Assembly (NCBI GenBank): GCA_963745955.1
Contig: CAVUZI010000007.1
Coordinates: 558,001 to 622,000, forward strand
Direction: 5' to 3'
Origin: Bog-756 sp963745955
GTDB lineage: Bacteria > Actinomycetota > Acidimicrobiia > Acidimicrobiales > RAAP-2
DNA length: 64,000 nucleotides
The position numbers and the translations under genes are program-made. Below the pieces are notes generated by a model. The model saw only the letters and a list, made by a program, of their open reading frames with translations. It was not told the origin of the DNA and did no database searches. Shown piece by piece: positions 47,327-56,175 of the stretch. Numbering within the stretch: position 1 is the stretch's first letter; the number at the start of each line of letters is the position of its first letter.

Positions 47327-47581
47327 CTATTCTGATCGCCAGCGCCGATAAAGGTCGATGAGATCCTGTTTCGCGTCCGGGGTCAGCTCCTCTGGGTCCA
47401 TTGCCCCTGTCAGCTCGATCGTTATCCTGATCTGCTCGAGGTAGGCAGAACAGTTGGGACAACCTCGAAGGTGGAACTCGAATCGGCGCTGCTGCCGGCG
47501 TGAAAGAGCTCCTTCGAGGTAATCGGTAACCAACTCGACGGCCTGCTGGCACACGATGTCCCTTCGTCGCAGTGAGAGCAT
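47327..47581 (-). CDS. Zinc-binding anti-sigma factor
   Basis: This 84-residue protein has a zf-HC2-type pattern: CQQAVELVTDYLEGALS, then FEFHLRGCPNCSAYLEQI (H-x3-C-x2-C). That is the ZAS anti-sigma domain; no membrane helix follows, so it is cytoplasmic. It starts four bases after the ECF sigma gene ends, and the two are surely cognate. The cysteines may respond to thiol oxidation or metals, as in RsrA, but this is inference. Confidence 0.9.
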   Translation of the reverse strand: MLSLRRRDIVCQQAVELVTDYLEGALSRRQQRRFEFHLRGCPNCSAYLEQIRITIELTGAMDPEELTPDAKQDLIDLYRRWRSE

Positions 47582-47584
47582 CGC

Positions 47585-48166
47585 CTAGTCCTTGTCCATT
47601 TTGGCTTCGAGGAACCCGCGCAAGCTTGACCGCCCCCGATGAAGCAGAATCCGTTGATTGCCACTGCTGATGCCAAGGGCGGAGCAGGTCTCACTGCTGG
47701 TGAGACCCTCGACGTCCCGTAACACAACAACCTGGCGCTGGCGCGGCGGCAGGTCACCGAGGGCAGCGTTCAGAATCGGGGTCCAGGCGGCTGCATCGAT
47801 GCGATCATCGCTCTCCTCTGGCCATCGTTCGAGGGGGTCAGCCCACTGGCCCTGGGCGTCGAACCGGGACGGATCGACGGCGTGCAGGGCTTCGACCGGT
47901 GTGCTCGGGTGCTCGGCGGAGCCTGCAGACCGGGCTCGGTTGACGAGAATACTGAAGAGCCAGGTCTTAAACGATGACCTGCCCTCGAAACGGTCGATCC
48001 CACGAACCACGCCCAGCCACGTGTCCTGAACGACCTCTTCGGCCACCGCATCGCTGGACACCATGGAACGGGCCAGGCGAAGCATGGACTGCTGGTAACG
48101 GGCCACGAGCATCACGAACGCCTCTTCATCACCGGTGCAGAGCCGGTTGAGTTGCTCGACGTCCAT
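47585..48166 (-). CDS. ECF-type RNA polymerase sigma factor
   Basis: The 193-residue protein contains region 2 (AFVMLVARYQQSMLRLARSMV, EEVVQDTWLGVVRGIDRFEGRSSFKTWLFSILVNRAR) and region 4 (LPPRQRQVVVLRDVEGLTSSETCSALGIS) of group 4 sigma factors. ATG 48166 (MDVEQLNRL) is used; a GTG six bases upstream is possible. It is paired with the ZAS anti-sigma gene and divergent from a secreted beta-propeller gene, which is a likely target. The 239-bp gap between them holds a CGTTACG...CGTAACG inverted arrangement (48300-48349). Confidence 0.93.
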   Translation of the reverse strand: MDVEQLNRLCTGDEEAFVMLVARYQQSMLRLARSMVSSDAVAEEVVQDTWLGVVRGIDRFEGRSSFKTWLFSILVNRARSAGSAEHPSTPVEALHAVDPSRFDAQGQWADPLERWPEESDDRIDAAAWTPILNAALGDLPPRQRQVVVLRDVEGLTSSETCSALGISSGNQRILLHRGRSSLRGFLEAKMDKD

Positions 48167-48405
48167 CTCCACGGATCGGAGCTTATGACCCAATGGTTGC
48201 CTTCTGGCCGCGCCTGAGTGTGGGGCTCTTTTTGGACGTAGTTTCTGCGGATCGCCGGCCCCATGGACATGCTCTCGTAGTCCCCAGGGCACCACAAACG
48301 TTACGGGAGCGAGCCATCCGACTCCCGCACGGAAACGAGCGTAACGCTTTCCCTCCGATCGGAGACTGTACCCGGACAGCTTCAATCTTTGACAAAGGAG
48401 AGGGT

Positions 48406-49554
48406 ATGAAACAATTCACCCGTTTGGCCGTGGGGGCCAGCGTGGTCCTCGGACTATCAGCCCTGGTGGCGCCTGTCACCGCCGGCGCCGATGGCTTCCA
48501 CCAGGGGCCACCCTGTGGCGGCACGCACGTCGTCTTCGTCCAGACCGACAACACGGCCGGCAACCAAGTAGCCGCCTACGACCGGGCCTATAACGGCACG
48601 TTGACCTTGGAGAACACCTACAGCACCGGCGGACTGGGTGGGGCGCTCAACGGCTCCCACGTCGACCACCTCGGTTCCCAGGGCTCACTCAACTATGACC
48701 CGAGAAACGACGCCCTCTACGCTGTCAACGCTGGCAGCAACACCGTCTCGGTGTTCTCGGTGCAGGGTGATGACCTCACGCTACGGCAAGTGGTGAGCTC
48801 AGGTGGGATCTTCCCGGTGAGTGTGGCCGTGCACGGCAATTTGGTCTCCGTCCTCAATGCTCGAAATGGCGGCTCGGTGCAGGAGTATTACGCCTCTTAC
48901 GGGCATCTGTTCCCTGTCCCGGGATCGAATCGAGGCCTGGGTCTGACCATTCCGACCGACACCAATGAGTTCACCCACACCCCCGGACAGGTTGCCTACT
49001 CCCCGGACGGCTCCAAGCTGATCGTGACGACCAAGGCCAGCTCCAACGCTGTTGACGTCTTCGAGGTGGGCTTCTTCGGGAACCTGTCGCCGTCACCGGT
49101 GGTCAACTCGCTGCCCGGAACGGTCCCGTTCGCCATCACCTTTGACCAGGCCGGCCATCTGGTGATCGCCGAGGCCGGACCCAGTGCCCTGGCGACGTTC
49201 AACCTCAACTGGAATGGCACCATTACCCAACTCGACTCGCTGGCCAGCGGACAGACCGGACTGTGCTGGGTTGCTCCCGCCGGATCGCTGTTCTTCACCG
49301 GCAATACCGCTGCCAACTCCACGAGTGGATACCAAACCAACGCCAAAGGCCAACTGGCTCTGCTCGGTTCGACACCAACCGACCCGGGGACGGTTGACGC
49401 TTCGGCCTCATCCAACGGTCACTTCCTCTATGTCCAGACCGGGGGCAAAGGCATCGTCGATGAGTTCCAGGTCAACTGGAATGGAAGCCTTACCGAGATC
49501 GGCTCAGTGACGGTAGCCGGCGCGGCGGGCGGTGAAGGCATCGCCGCCTCCTAA
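48406..49554 (+). CDS. Secreted lactonase-like beta-propeller protein
   Basis: This 382-residue protein has a Sec signal peptide (RLAVGASVVLGLSALVAPVTAGA) and seven-bladed propeller repeats of the YncE/6-phosphogluconolactonase-like type (NYDPRNDALYAVNAGSNTVSV, VAYSPDGSKLIVTTKASSNAVDVF, NGHFLYVQTGGKGIVDEF). There is no lipobox, so it is probably released or wall-associated. Two cysteines are present. ATG 48406 follows AAAGGAGAGGG. It is divergent from the ECF sigma gene and followed by a strong terminator, so it is a single-gene unit. Confidence 0.9.
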   Translation: MKQFTRLAVGASVVLGLSALVAPVTAGADGFHQGPPCGGTHVVFVQTDNTAGNQVAAYDRAYNGTLTLENTYSTGGLGGALNGSHVDHLGSQGSLNYDPRNDALYAVNAGSNTVSVFSVQGDDLTLRQVVSSGGIFPVSVAVHGNLVSVLNARNGGSVQEYYASYGHLFPVPGSNRGLGLTIPTDTNEFTHTPGQVAYSPDGSKLIVTTKASSNAVDVFEVGFFGNLSPSPVVNSLPGTVPFAITFDQAGHLVIAEAGPSALATFNLNWNGTITQLDSLASGQTGLCWVAPAGSLFFTGNTAANSTSGYQTNAKGQLALLGSTPTDPGTVDASASSNGHFLYVQTGGKGIVDEFQVNWNGSLTEIGSVTVAGAAGGEGIAAS

Positions 49555-49567
49555 CGAACCATTACCT

Positions 49568-49620
49568 GGCGAACGGCGACGCCCCGATCACTTGGGCCGT
49601 CGCCGTTCGCCGGAGGTTTT
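49568..49620 (+). terminator. Rho-independent terminator
   Basis: Perfect 14-bp arms GGCGAACGGCGACG (49568-49581) and CGTCGCCGTTCGCC (49598-49611) are followed by GGAGGTTTT. It lies 14 bases after the beta-propeller stop codon. Confidence 0.9.
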
Positions 49621-49743
49621 GGGTGTTCACCCGAGACCTCCGAGAGAGAGTCCCGCCAGCGTTGTCCGCTACACGGTTGCCCAACAGGGGCGGGCGGAAC
49701 ACATCGAATGTAGGTCTGAAGTAAACCAGGAGATTGTGAGGAC

Positions 49744-50493
49744 TTGGTGACGCTCAACGCCATGCAGGAAGAGCTGTGCGACCAAAGGAGGTGGGATTTC
49801 TCGGATCTGCGAGCTCTGTTTGTGAATTGCACATTGAAGCGGTCCCCGGAGATTTCCAACACCGAAGGTTTGGCCTCGATCTCGATGGAGATAATGCGAC
49901 GACAAGGAGTTCTGGTTGAGTCGATTCGAGCGATCGATCGCACGATCGCTACTGGAGTGTGGCCCGACATGACCACGCACGGCTGGGATCGAGACGAATG
50001 GCCAGCCATCACTGAGCAGGTCATGGCGGCGGATATTCTTGTGCTGTGCACACCGATCTGGCTGGGTGAGAAGTCGTCGGTCTGTACCAGGATCGTCGAA
50101 CGCCTCTACGGAAACTCCCACCTCCTCAATGACCAGGGTCAGTACGCCTACTACGGAAAGGTGGGTGGTTGTCTGGTCACAGGTAACGAGGATGGTGTGA
50201 AGCACTGCGCCATGAACATTCTGTACTCTCTCCAACATCTAGGGTACGCCATTCCGCCACAGGCCGATGCCGGGTGGATCGGTGAGGCAGGGCCTGGTCC
50301 CTCGTATCTCGACGCGGGCTCAGGCGGTCCGCAGAATGAGTTCACCAATCGCAATACCACCTTCATGACGTGGAATTTGCTTCACCTAGCACACATGCTG
50401 AGGACGGCCAAAGGAATTCCGGCTCACGGCAACCAGCGATCACAGTGGGATGCCGGATGTCGATTCGACTTCCCCAACCCCGAGTACCGCTGA
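49744..50493 (+). CDS. Flavodoxin-fold NAD(P)H-dependent reductase
   Basis: This protein of about 249 residues has a flavodoxin/FMN-reductase fold: LRALFVNCTLKRSPE at the phosphate loop, ITEQVMAADILVLCTPIWLGEKSSV, then KVGGCLVTGNEDGVKHCAMNILYSLQHLGY. Members reduce quinones, azo compounds or metals with NAD(P)H; the substrate here is unknown. Start codons TTG 49744, GTG 49747 or ATG 49762 are all possible; AGGAG at 49731 favours the first two. The strong terminator upstream means it has its own promoter. Confidence 0.88.
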   Translation: MVTLNAMQEELCDQRRWDFSDLRALFVNCTLKRSPEISNTEGLASISMEIMRRQGVLVESIRAIDRTIATGVWPDMTTHGWDRDEWPAITEQVMAADILVLCTPIWLGEKSSVCTRIVERLYGNSHLLNDQGQYAYYGKVGGCLVTGNEDGVKHCAMNILYSLQHLGYAIPPQADAGWIGEAGPGPSYLDAGSGGPQNEFTNRNTTFMTWNLLHLAHMLRTAKGIPAHGNQRSQWDAGCRFDFPNPEYR

Positions 50494-50833
50494 GGATTTT
50501 CACCGCTTTGCACTGGCGTCCGCAATCACCGGTCGGCGGCGCTATCGAGCGGGGTGTGCTTGCTGCTGGCAAACGCCCGTGATCGGCTGTCGGGTGGCAA
50601 TGTCCCACTTGAAATATTGCACGGCGAAGGGGCCGGATGATTCGATCAGGACCCACGACCACCTGATCGGATCCGCCGACGACCACGTTGAGCTGAACCG
50701 ATACGTCGGCACCATCCACTCCGATGATGGTCCCACTAACCCAACCCCCCAGTCCTTCGCTGGTGCTGCCAGATTGGATCCCATCCATGTTGACCAGGAC
50801 CCTCGTCCCCGGAGCGAGTTCGTCGCCACTCAT
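50363..50833 (-). CDS. Small SH3-like hypothetical protein
   Basis: Residues 1-70 (DELAPGTRVLVNMDG, GGWVSGTIIGVDGADVSVQL, VVVGPDRIIRP) look like a small beta-barrel of the SH3/DUF1918 sort. ATG 50833 is clear. Beyond residue 72 the composition becomes unconvincing and overlaps the 3' end of the reductase gene on the other strand. A one-base error near 50620 would instead end the protein at 50542. Function unknown. Confidence 0.5.
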   Translation of the reverse strand: MSGDELAPGTRVLVNMDGIQSGSTSEGLGGWVSGTIIGVDGADVSVQLNVVVGGSDQVVVGPDRIIRPLRRAIFQVGHCHPTADHGRLPAASTPRSIAPPTGDCGRQCKAVKILSGTRGWGSRIDIRHPTVIAGCREPEFLWPSSACVLGEANSTS

Positions 50834-51151
50834 TGAGTGCGAGTGTAAGCACCGAGCCCCAGAAAAGTCTGGGAGTGGCCGTTTCTCGGCGTGGTTCCAC
50901 GTAATACGCTGTGTGGTGTCCTTCCCATTGTCCGGGTTCACTCACTTCTGCCTGGGATCGACGCCCCTGGCTTTTCCTGCCCGCTTGGTAAGGGGCACCC
51001 CGACCCAGACTGTGCTCAGGCCAGACCCCCGCCCCCCGTCGGGCCAGTTGAGCGGAATCCCCCCACAACAGCTACTGACCCGACACCTACAGGTCTAGCG
51101 CTGTTTTGGAGTGCCACTGACAAGAAGCCCATTCCCGGCAGAACGGTGCCG

Positions 51152-51373
51152 ATGATGGACATCGATATCGAGGCCCAACGTCAGCAAAAGATGCGGGCTC
51201 TGCGAGAGGCCCGAGAGGCGTACACAAGGCTTGCCGTGATGACGGACCCGCTCACGTCCAAACAGGTGCCAGGCATGTTGGTCAGGCAATTGAAGGAACG
51301 CCAGGACGCCATCAAAGCCGCCGAAGCTGACCTCAGGGCCTTCAACCAGGAGCACCCACGGTCGGCTACTTGA
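51152..51373 (+). CDS. Small helical hypothetical protein
   Basis: This 73-residue highly charged protein (MMDIDIEAQRQQKMRALREA, KERQDAIKAAEADLRAFNQEH) is predicted almost wholly helical, perhaps a coiled coil. No family is recognised. It could continue upstream in frame, but the sequence there is Pro-rich and unlikely. It ends eight bases before the convergent broken reverse transcriptase. Confidence 0.4.
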   Translation: MMDIDIEAQRQQKMRALREAREAYTRLAVMTDPLTSKQVPGMLVRQLKERQDAIKAAEADLRAFNQEHPRSAT

Positions 51374-51380
51374 TTGACGA

Positions 51381-52301
51381 TTATGCGTGCTCAGGGTGCT
51401 TTGAGTGTGTGTAGCAGTAGCGCAGTTCGCACTTGGTGCACTTGACCTGCGACATCCTGGTGCAGTCAGGATTCGAGCAGAGTCCACCGTCTGGACTGAA
51501 CAATCCCAGGTCCTTGGCATTGATCTCCGACTCGGTCACAGCCATGCAGTTGTCGTCCTCGATGACCCCTGCGTTCACCCATTTCTGGATGAGGCGCAGG
51601 ACCCTTCTGTCCGCAATGCGGTGCTCGAGAAACTTCTGCAACCAGGCATGATCGAGCTTGGTGAAGAAGTCGCTGATATCAGCATCGAGCACGTAGTTCA
51701 CCTTCTTCGTCGTGATCCCGGCGGCGAGCGCATCGAGCGCATCATGCGGGCTGCGCCCGGGCCGGAATCCGTAGGAGAAGCCGAGGAAGTCCTCCTCGTA
51801 GATGGCGTTGAGCACCTCGACGACTGCCCGCTGGAGGATCTTGTCCTCCACCGTGGCGATGCCGAGCGGCCGTTGCCGCCCGTCAGCCTTCGGGATGTAC
51901 ACCCTCCGAGACGGACTCGCCCGGTAGGCACCGCTGTGGACTCGTGCGAGTAGGTTCCGGAGGTTTCCCTCCAGGTCCTGGCCATAGTCCTCCCACGTGA
52001 CCCCGTCCACCCCCGGAGCAGCCTCAGGGCGGATCGCCCAGTAGGCCTTCCAGAGGCGGTTGAAGTCGACATGGTGTAGCAACGCTGTGAACCGTACGTC
52101 TTTGTCCTGCCGTGCTACTTCTCGCACACGATCCAACCCATTTGACACGTCTGGCCCGGAACTGCGTCCGGGACGTGTTGTGCTGTCCGTGTTCCCCTTG
52201 GCCAGCCCCCTTCCCTCCCCCGCCTCCGCAGCCACTCTCGTGACCTTGTTCGGCGGGCTCGTCGGTAATACGGGGCTGTCTGACTTCTCGTGCTCGTTCA
52301 T
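51381..52301 (-). pseudogene. Group II intron reverse transcriptase, truncated
   Basis: Residues about 75-255 match the start of a group II intron RT (YWAIRPEAAPGVDGVTWEDY, RVYIPKADGRQRPLGIATVEDKILQRAV, FLGFSYGFRPGRSPHDAL, YVLDADISDFF). Homology stops at WVNAGVIEDDNC, before the GTPQG block and the catalytic YADD, so no RT activity is possible. The last 50 residues are unrelated and Cys/His-rich (CSNPDC, KCTKCELRYCYTHSKHPEHA), resembling a zinc-binding tail from other DNA. Confidence 0.85.
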
Positions 52302-53201
52302 CTCAGACTTGCGGCCTCGGCCTTCCCTGAGCGGCCCGCCCGGCGATCAACCAGGCGGGCGAGCACGAGACCTCCCGGTTCTCGCGCAAAGAGGTTCCGT
52401 CAATGCAGTGGTTCTCTGACCGCGCGGGGTCCGTCAACAGCTTGCGATAGCGCTGATGACGATGTGGCCTTCCGATCTCGTAGACGTCGTCGGCACCCCG
52501 AATGCAGTGATTACGCGGCTCAATGACCCTGCCTGAACGTGCCCCGGTCCAACGCTTCGCCGTCACCCTCACGAGTGACAACGCATGGTCGGGGTCATCG
52601 TGGTTCGCTACACCTTCGATGTAGGACTCTTCCATTCCCTCCTCCTTGCCGGTTTATCCCGGCGCACCTACGGGCCGGTCCGCCTCTGTGCCTCGCATCG
52701 GTACTCTCCCCCAGGTGGCCGTGGCCAAATAGGGTTCTCCCTCTCGACTCCCAGGGGGCCGACCTCACCCATTTCGACTGGCCGTTCGTATCGAGACGAC
52801 AGATTCTCCTGTTCCATGCCAGGGCCTGCAGCGAGCTCACGCCACCTTTACACCGGACACCACCAGGGCCACGAGCAGGCAGCTCCCTGGCTCCGGACAC
52901 GCCAAGAGGCGCGCCCTTGTCCCGAGGAAGGCGTGCAGCCTCGGTTTCGATGTCATCGTTCACATTCACGATGCGTCAGCAGTGGTTTACACACGTTCGT
53001 CTTCTCGTCGCTCACCTGACCCGCTGGTTGCGGGCCTTCTCCGCAGTCGCTTCCCACCCCGGCTCTTGACCGGCATGACACTGCGGTGGTTTGGGATTTC
53101 CGCCTGCACGGCGAACCCGGAGGGCCTACCTCCATCCCTGGCACAGCACGGTTCGTGCTGACGACCTTCTACATCACCATCACTCTCCTTTCAGGACGCA
53201 C
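51500..53201 (-). mobile_element. Group II intron fragment (5' part only)
   Basis: On the minus strand GTGCGTCCTGAAAGG at 53201 fits the 5' boundary of a group II intron (GUGYG). About 900 bases of non-coding ribozyme-like sequence separate it from the RT start. No domain V was found after the RT, so the 3' half is lost. 52302-53426 contains no other gene; its far end is the right end of element A. Confidence 0.65.
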
Positions 53202-53289
53202 CACGCCCGGATGTGCCGGTAGGGGATGCTTTCACCCGTACCATCCGCGCTATTGGGACATGGGGCCCAGAGCAGTTTCTGCCCGACAA

Positions 53290-53426
53290 TTGACCCGACA
53301 ATTCTGTCCATCTGCGTCGCATCGCGTCCTGCCTCGTCTCGTGCCTCTTTGTACTCACCCTGTCTGACCTGCCGAAACGGAGCTGGCTGCGACAAACGAG
53401 GACCGGCGGCGAAATCCAAGAACGCC
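53290..53426. repeat. Element right-end sequence, copy 1
   Basis: TTGACCC-ACAATTCTGTCC, GCGTCGCA, GCTGCGACA and GAAAT-CA-GAACG occur in the same order here and at 60255-60397. Both run from TTGACC to the att core ATCCC in exactly 143 bases. This marks homologous right ends of two elements. Confidence 0.85.
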
Positions 53427-53471
53427 CTTTTAATCCCAAGGTGGCGAGATCGAGACTCGCACGACCCACCA
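53427..53471. repeat. Second att copy (tRNA-Lys 3' end)
   Basis: 45 bases with one mismatch to 39292-39336, including the terminal CCA. The 5' half of the tRNA is absent, so it is not a tRNA gene. It serves as attR of element A and attL of element B. Confidence 0.93.
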
Positions 53472-53625
53472 GACACAGGCCAACCAGGTCATGCCACCAG
53501 GTCGGCCCACGGAGCCGGTTTTTGCTGAACGTCACCCCCAAACGTCACCTGGCCTGCGCTGACAACGTCTCCCCAGGCATCGCTTTGCACCTTTGAACGT
53601 CTGAACTTCCACCTTCAACTCGGAG

Positions 53626-53820
53626 ATGACGTCACCCTTTCGGAGTGCAGTCTTGTTCGACATTCCGAATGTCCCGTTCGGTGGCTACGAAGACAGTGGC
53701 GTCGACCGGCTGAACGGGATCGAGAGGTTCGACCACTATCTCGAGACCAAGTCATTGACCTGGCCCGCCGGCTGGAAGTTTGGTGCTGAGAGGCACGTCG
53801 GTGGTGCGGGGCCCCTGTAG
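53626..53820 (+). pseudogene. Aldehyde dehydrogenase C-terminal remnant
   Basis: The segment NVPFGGYEDSGVDRLNGIERF plus DHYLETKSLTWPAGW is the C-terminal end of an NAD-dependent aldehyde dehydrogenase (compare the family's PFGGYKxSGxGRExG..YLETK). Everything upstream, including the catalytic Cys and Glu, is missing. It can begin at an ATG (53626) but is surely a relic. Confidence 0.75.
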
Positions 53821-53894
53821 TGTCTTCAAATTTTGAAATTGGCCAAATTATCGGCTGTAGCCGATGGGCTGACGGGTTCGCTAACAGCTGCAGC

Positions 53895-55555
53895 GTAACT
53901 ATTCAGCCCCTGACCGGAGGGTCCCCCACCTGGGCAGACAACGCGCGTACCGTGGGGAATTCCGACCCAGGACCCTCCCTCTGAGCCCTCCGGGGCGCCC
54001 CCCTACGCCGAGTTGGTGGCCCTGAACGGCGAGCTGAGGTCCGCCCTGGTCGACCAGGCCGATCGGTTGGCCACCCTCGAAGCCACGGTGCTGGCCCTGA
54101 CGGCGGACAATGCTCGGCTGCGATCCCGTCTGAGCACGAATTCGCGGAATTCGTCGAAGCCTCCCTCGAGCGACGGCTACGCCAAACCCGCGCCCAAGTC
54201 CCGCCGGGTCCGCTCGGGGAAGAAGCCTGGGGAACAGCCGGGCGACCCCGGCAAACACCTGGCCCAGGTGGCAGACCCTGACCTGGTTGTGGACCACCAT
54301 CCGGACCACTGTGGTGAATGCGGTGGAAGTTTGGCCTCCGCCCCGGTGACCAAGGTCATCACCCGCCAGGTCTTCGATCTGCCCCCGGTGGTGGCCCTGG
54401 TCACCGAGCATCGCTGCGAGCGTCGCCGCTGTCGCTGTGGAGCCGAGACCGCCGCCCCGTTCCCGGCTCCGGCCACCGGCCCGGCCTGTTACGGGCCCAA
54501 CCTCCGGGCCCTGATCTGCTACCTGGTGGTCCGCCAGCACCTCCCCATCAAGCGGGTGGCCGAACTGATGCGGGACGCCTACGGGATCCCGGTGTCGACC
54601 GGGATCATCGTGGCCATGGTCAGTGAGGGGGCGGAGCGCCTGGAGGACTTCTTGTCCTCGCTCCGGGACCAGTTGCGCTCGGCCGACGTCGTCCATGCCG
54701 ACGAGACCGGCCTGCGGGTGGCCGCCTCGTTGCACTGGGTCCACTCCGTCTCGACCCAGGACTCGACCTTGTACCACCTCGATGCGAGACGGGGCCCGAC
54801 CGCCATCGAGGCCATGGACATCCTCGCCCACCTGCGGGGGGTGGTGGTCCATGACGGCTGGCTCCCCTATCGCACCTTTGCCCACCACGATGAGGTGGAG
54901 CATGCCTTGTGCAACGCCCACCACCTCCGAGAGCTCGACGCCGTGAAGGACACCAAAGGCCAGGAGTGGGCCCGTGACATGGTGGCCTTCTTGGCCGATA
55001 CCTGGCACCGGGTCCAAGTGGCCAAAGCGGACGGTGCCACCTCGTTCGGCCCCGATGAGCTGGCCTCGTTGCGGGCCGCCTTCTTCCGCATCCTCGAGGC
55101 CGGCCACGCGGCCAATCCGCTGGACGACCCCGAGCCCACTCCGGCGGACTTGCTGATGACCCGGAGCAGGCCCAGACGCTCACCTGCGGGCAACATCGTC
55201 CGACGCTTTGACAAGTTTCCAGCCGACGTCCTCCGCTTCGCCACCGACTTCAGGGTTCCCTTCGACAACAACGAAGCCGAGCGACAGGTGAGGATGGTCA
55301 AGGTCCAACAGAAGATCTCGGGCGGGTTCCGGACCACCAGCGGCGCTACCTCCTGGCTGGCGCTGCGAAGCTATCTCGCCACGGTGATGAAGCAGGGCCA
55401 GAGCCCTCTCGACGCCCTCCGGCGCCTGGCGCTCGGCGACCCCTGGATGCCGGCCATCAATGGCAGCGGCTAAGCCCACACTGCCCGGATGCCGACCCCA
55501 CCACACGCCCTTCAGTGGGGCGACTACCTGCCCTGGTCAGGGGCTGAATAGTTAC
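53895..55555 (+). mobile_element. IS66-family insertion sequence, intact
   Basis: Terminal inverted repeats GTAACTATTCAGCCCCTGACC at the left and its exact complement at the right (ending 55555) bound 1661 bases. An 8-bp target duplication GCTGCAGC flanks both ends (53887-53894, 55556-55563), the size usual for IS66. Only one gene is present, so it is the single-ORF transposase-only type. Confidence 0.95.
54013..55473 (+). CDS. IS66-family transposase
   Basis: About 486 residues. An N-terminal coiled coil (LATLEATVLALTADNARLRSRL) leads to the NSSKPPSSDGY motif, then a zinc-type region (HCGECGGSL, CERRRCRCG), the DDE domain (VVHADETGLRV, VVVHDGWLPYR, HALCNAHHLREL) and the C-terminal NNEAERQVRMVKVQQKISGGFRT. 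The reading frame is intact, so transposition may still be possible. Start is uncertain: TTG 54013 or GTG 54016. Upstream codons reading PPYAE match other IS66 N-termini but have no start codon. Confidence 0.93.
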   Translation: MVALNGELRSALVDQADRLATLEATVLALTADNARLRSRLSTNSRNSSKPPSSDGYAKPAPKSRRVRSGKKPGEQPGDPGKHLAQVADPDLVVDHHPDHCGECGGSLASAPVTKVITRQVFDLPPVVALVTEHRCERRRCRCGAETAAPFPAPATGPACYGPNLRALICYLVVRQHLPIKRVAELMRDAYGIPVSTGIIVAMVSEGAERLEDFLSSLRDQLRSADVVHADETGLRVAASLHWVHSVSTQDSTLYHLDARRGPTAIEAMDILAHLRGVVVHDGWLPYRTFAHHDEVEHALCNAHHLRELDAVKDTKGQEWARDMVAFLADTWHRVQVAKADGATSFGPDELASLRAAFFRILEAGHAANPLDDPEPTPADLLMTRSRPRRSPAGNIVRRFDKFPADVLRFATDFRVPFDNNEAERQVRMVKVQQKISGGFRTTSGATSWLALRSYLATVMKQGQSPLDALRRLALGDPWMPAINGSG

Positions 55556-55563
55556 GCTGCAGC

Positions 55564-56040
55564 CGATAATTAGCCCGAATCCGCAAATTGAACATCGTGA
55601 GACGGGCTCGAGGCGCCGGGGGCTGGCCCGGCCCCACCGGCACAACCCTCCACTGGGCCGGGTACGACCCGGTCAACCTGATCGGGCGAGGGCGGCGACA
55701 TCGGTACTCACTGGAGGGACAGCTCGAGGGTGCACGCGGAGGTCACGAGGGACCGCAATTCCAGGCCGTACCCAGAAATATCCGAGGTCATGTTCAAGTC
55801 ACATGCCCTTGAATATCGGTTTGACAGCCATTCGCACATACCTCCGACGTCAGGGCAAGGATTCGCGCTCCGTCGAGGGTCGGGCGATCTAGCTGTTCTT
55901 GCGATCGATGGCAGCATTTGCGGAATACGAGAGTGTGCGGAGATTGCCCCAATCGGGATAGATCCCCTCTGTGTCAACCTTCAGTGAGACGGATTCCACC
56001 CGCGAATCAATGAGCTGAGGGCGGAGAAGGAACTTCTCCC
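55564..56040. other. 477-bp region without a recognised gene
   Basis: One 85-residue open frame on the plus strand (55730-55987) shows no family features. The last 60 bases read INELRAEKELLP in one frame and SALLEQLATDSTAENGES in a neighbouring frame beyond, matching the end of an IS3-type OrfA. So the right part is decayed IS3 sequence. Confidence 0.5.
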
Positions 56041-56175
56041 ATGACCACGACAATCAACCACTTTGACGACCCGCGATCTCGACAAGTCGAGACAGGTCGT
56101 CGAGATCCAGGGAAAACTTTCCGCGCTGTTGGAGCAGCTCGCCACGGACAGCACAGCGGAGAACGGCGAATCGAG

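Larger units (their letters stand above)
39292..53471. mobile_element. Integrated element A at tRNA-Lys (14.2 kb)
   Basis: The element is bounded by 45-bp direct repeats of the tRNA 3' end. It has an integrase gene 90 bases inside the left end and an excisionase-like gene next to it. GC and codon use are more mixed than in the backbone, and it carries IS and group II intron remnants plus metal-handling and regulatory genes. No conjugation or replication genes were seen, so it is a genomic island or a degraded integrative element. Confidence 0.85.
53846..55571. repeat. 12-bp inverted repeat split by the IS66-type element
   Basis: AATTATCGGCTG (53846-53857) and CAGCCGATAATT (55560-55571) are exact inverted copies. 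Without the IS and one target copy they would lie about 35 bases apart as a strong interrupted palindrome. The insertion target GCTGCAGC is itself palindromic and sits at the inner edge of the right arm. Confidence 0.8.

Noticed and set aside
53427..53471. A second tRNA-Lys gene
   Set aside because: Only the 3' half is present; acceptor 5' strand and D-arm are missing. It is an att copy.
53846..55571. Integron attC-like site
   Set aside because: No integron integrase, and the arms lack the attC R and L box pattern.
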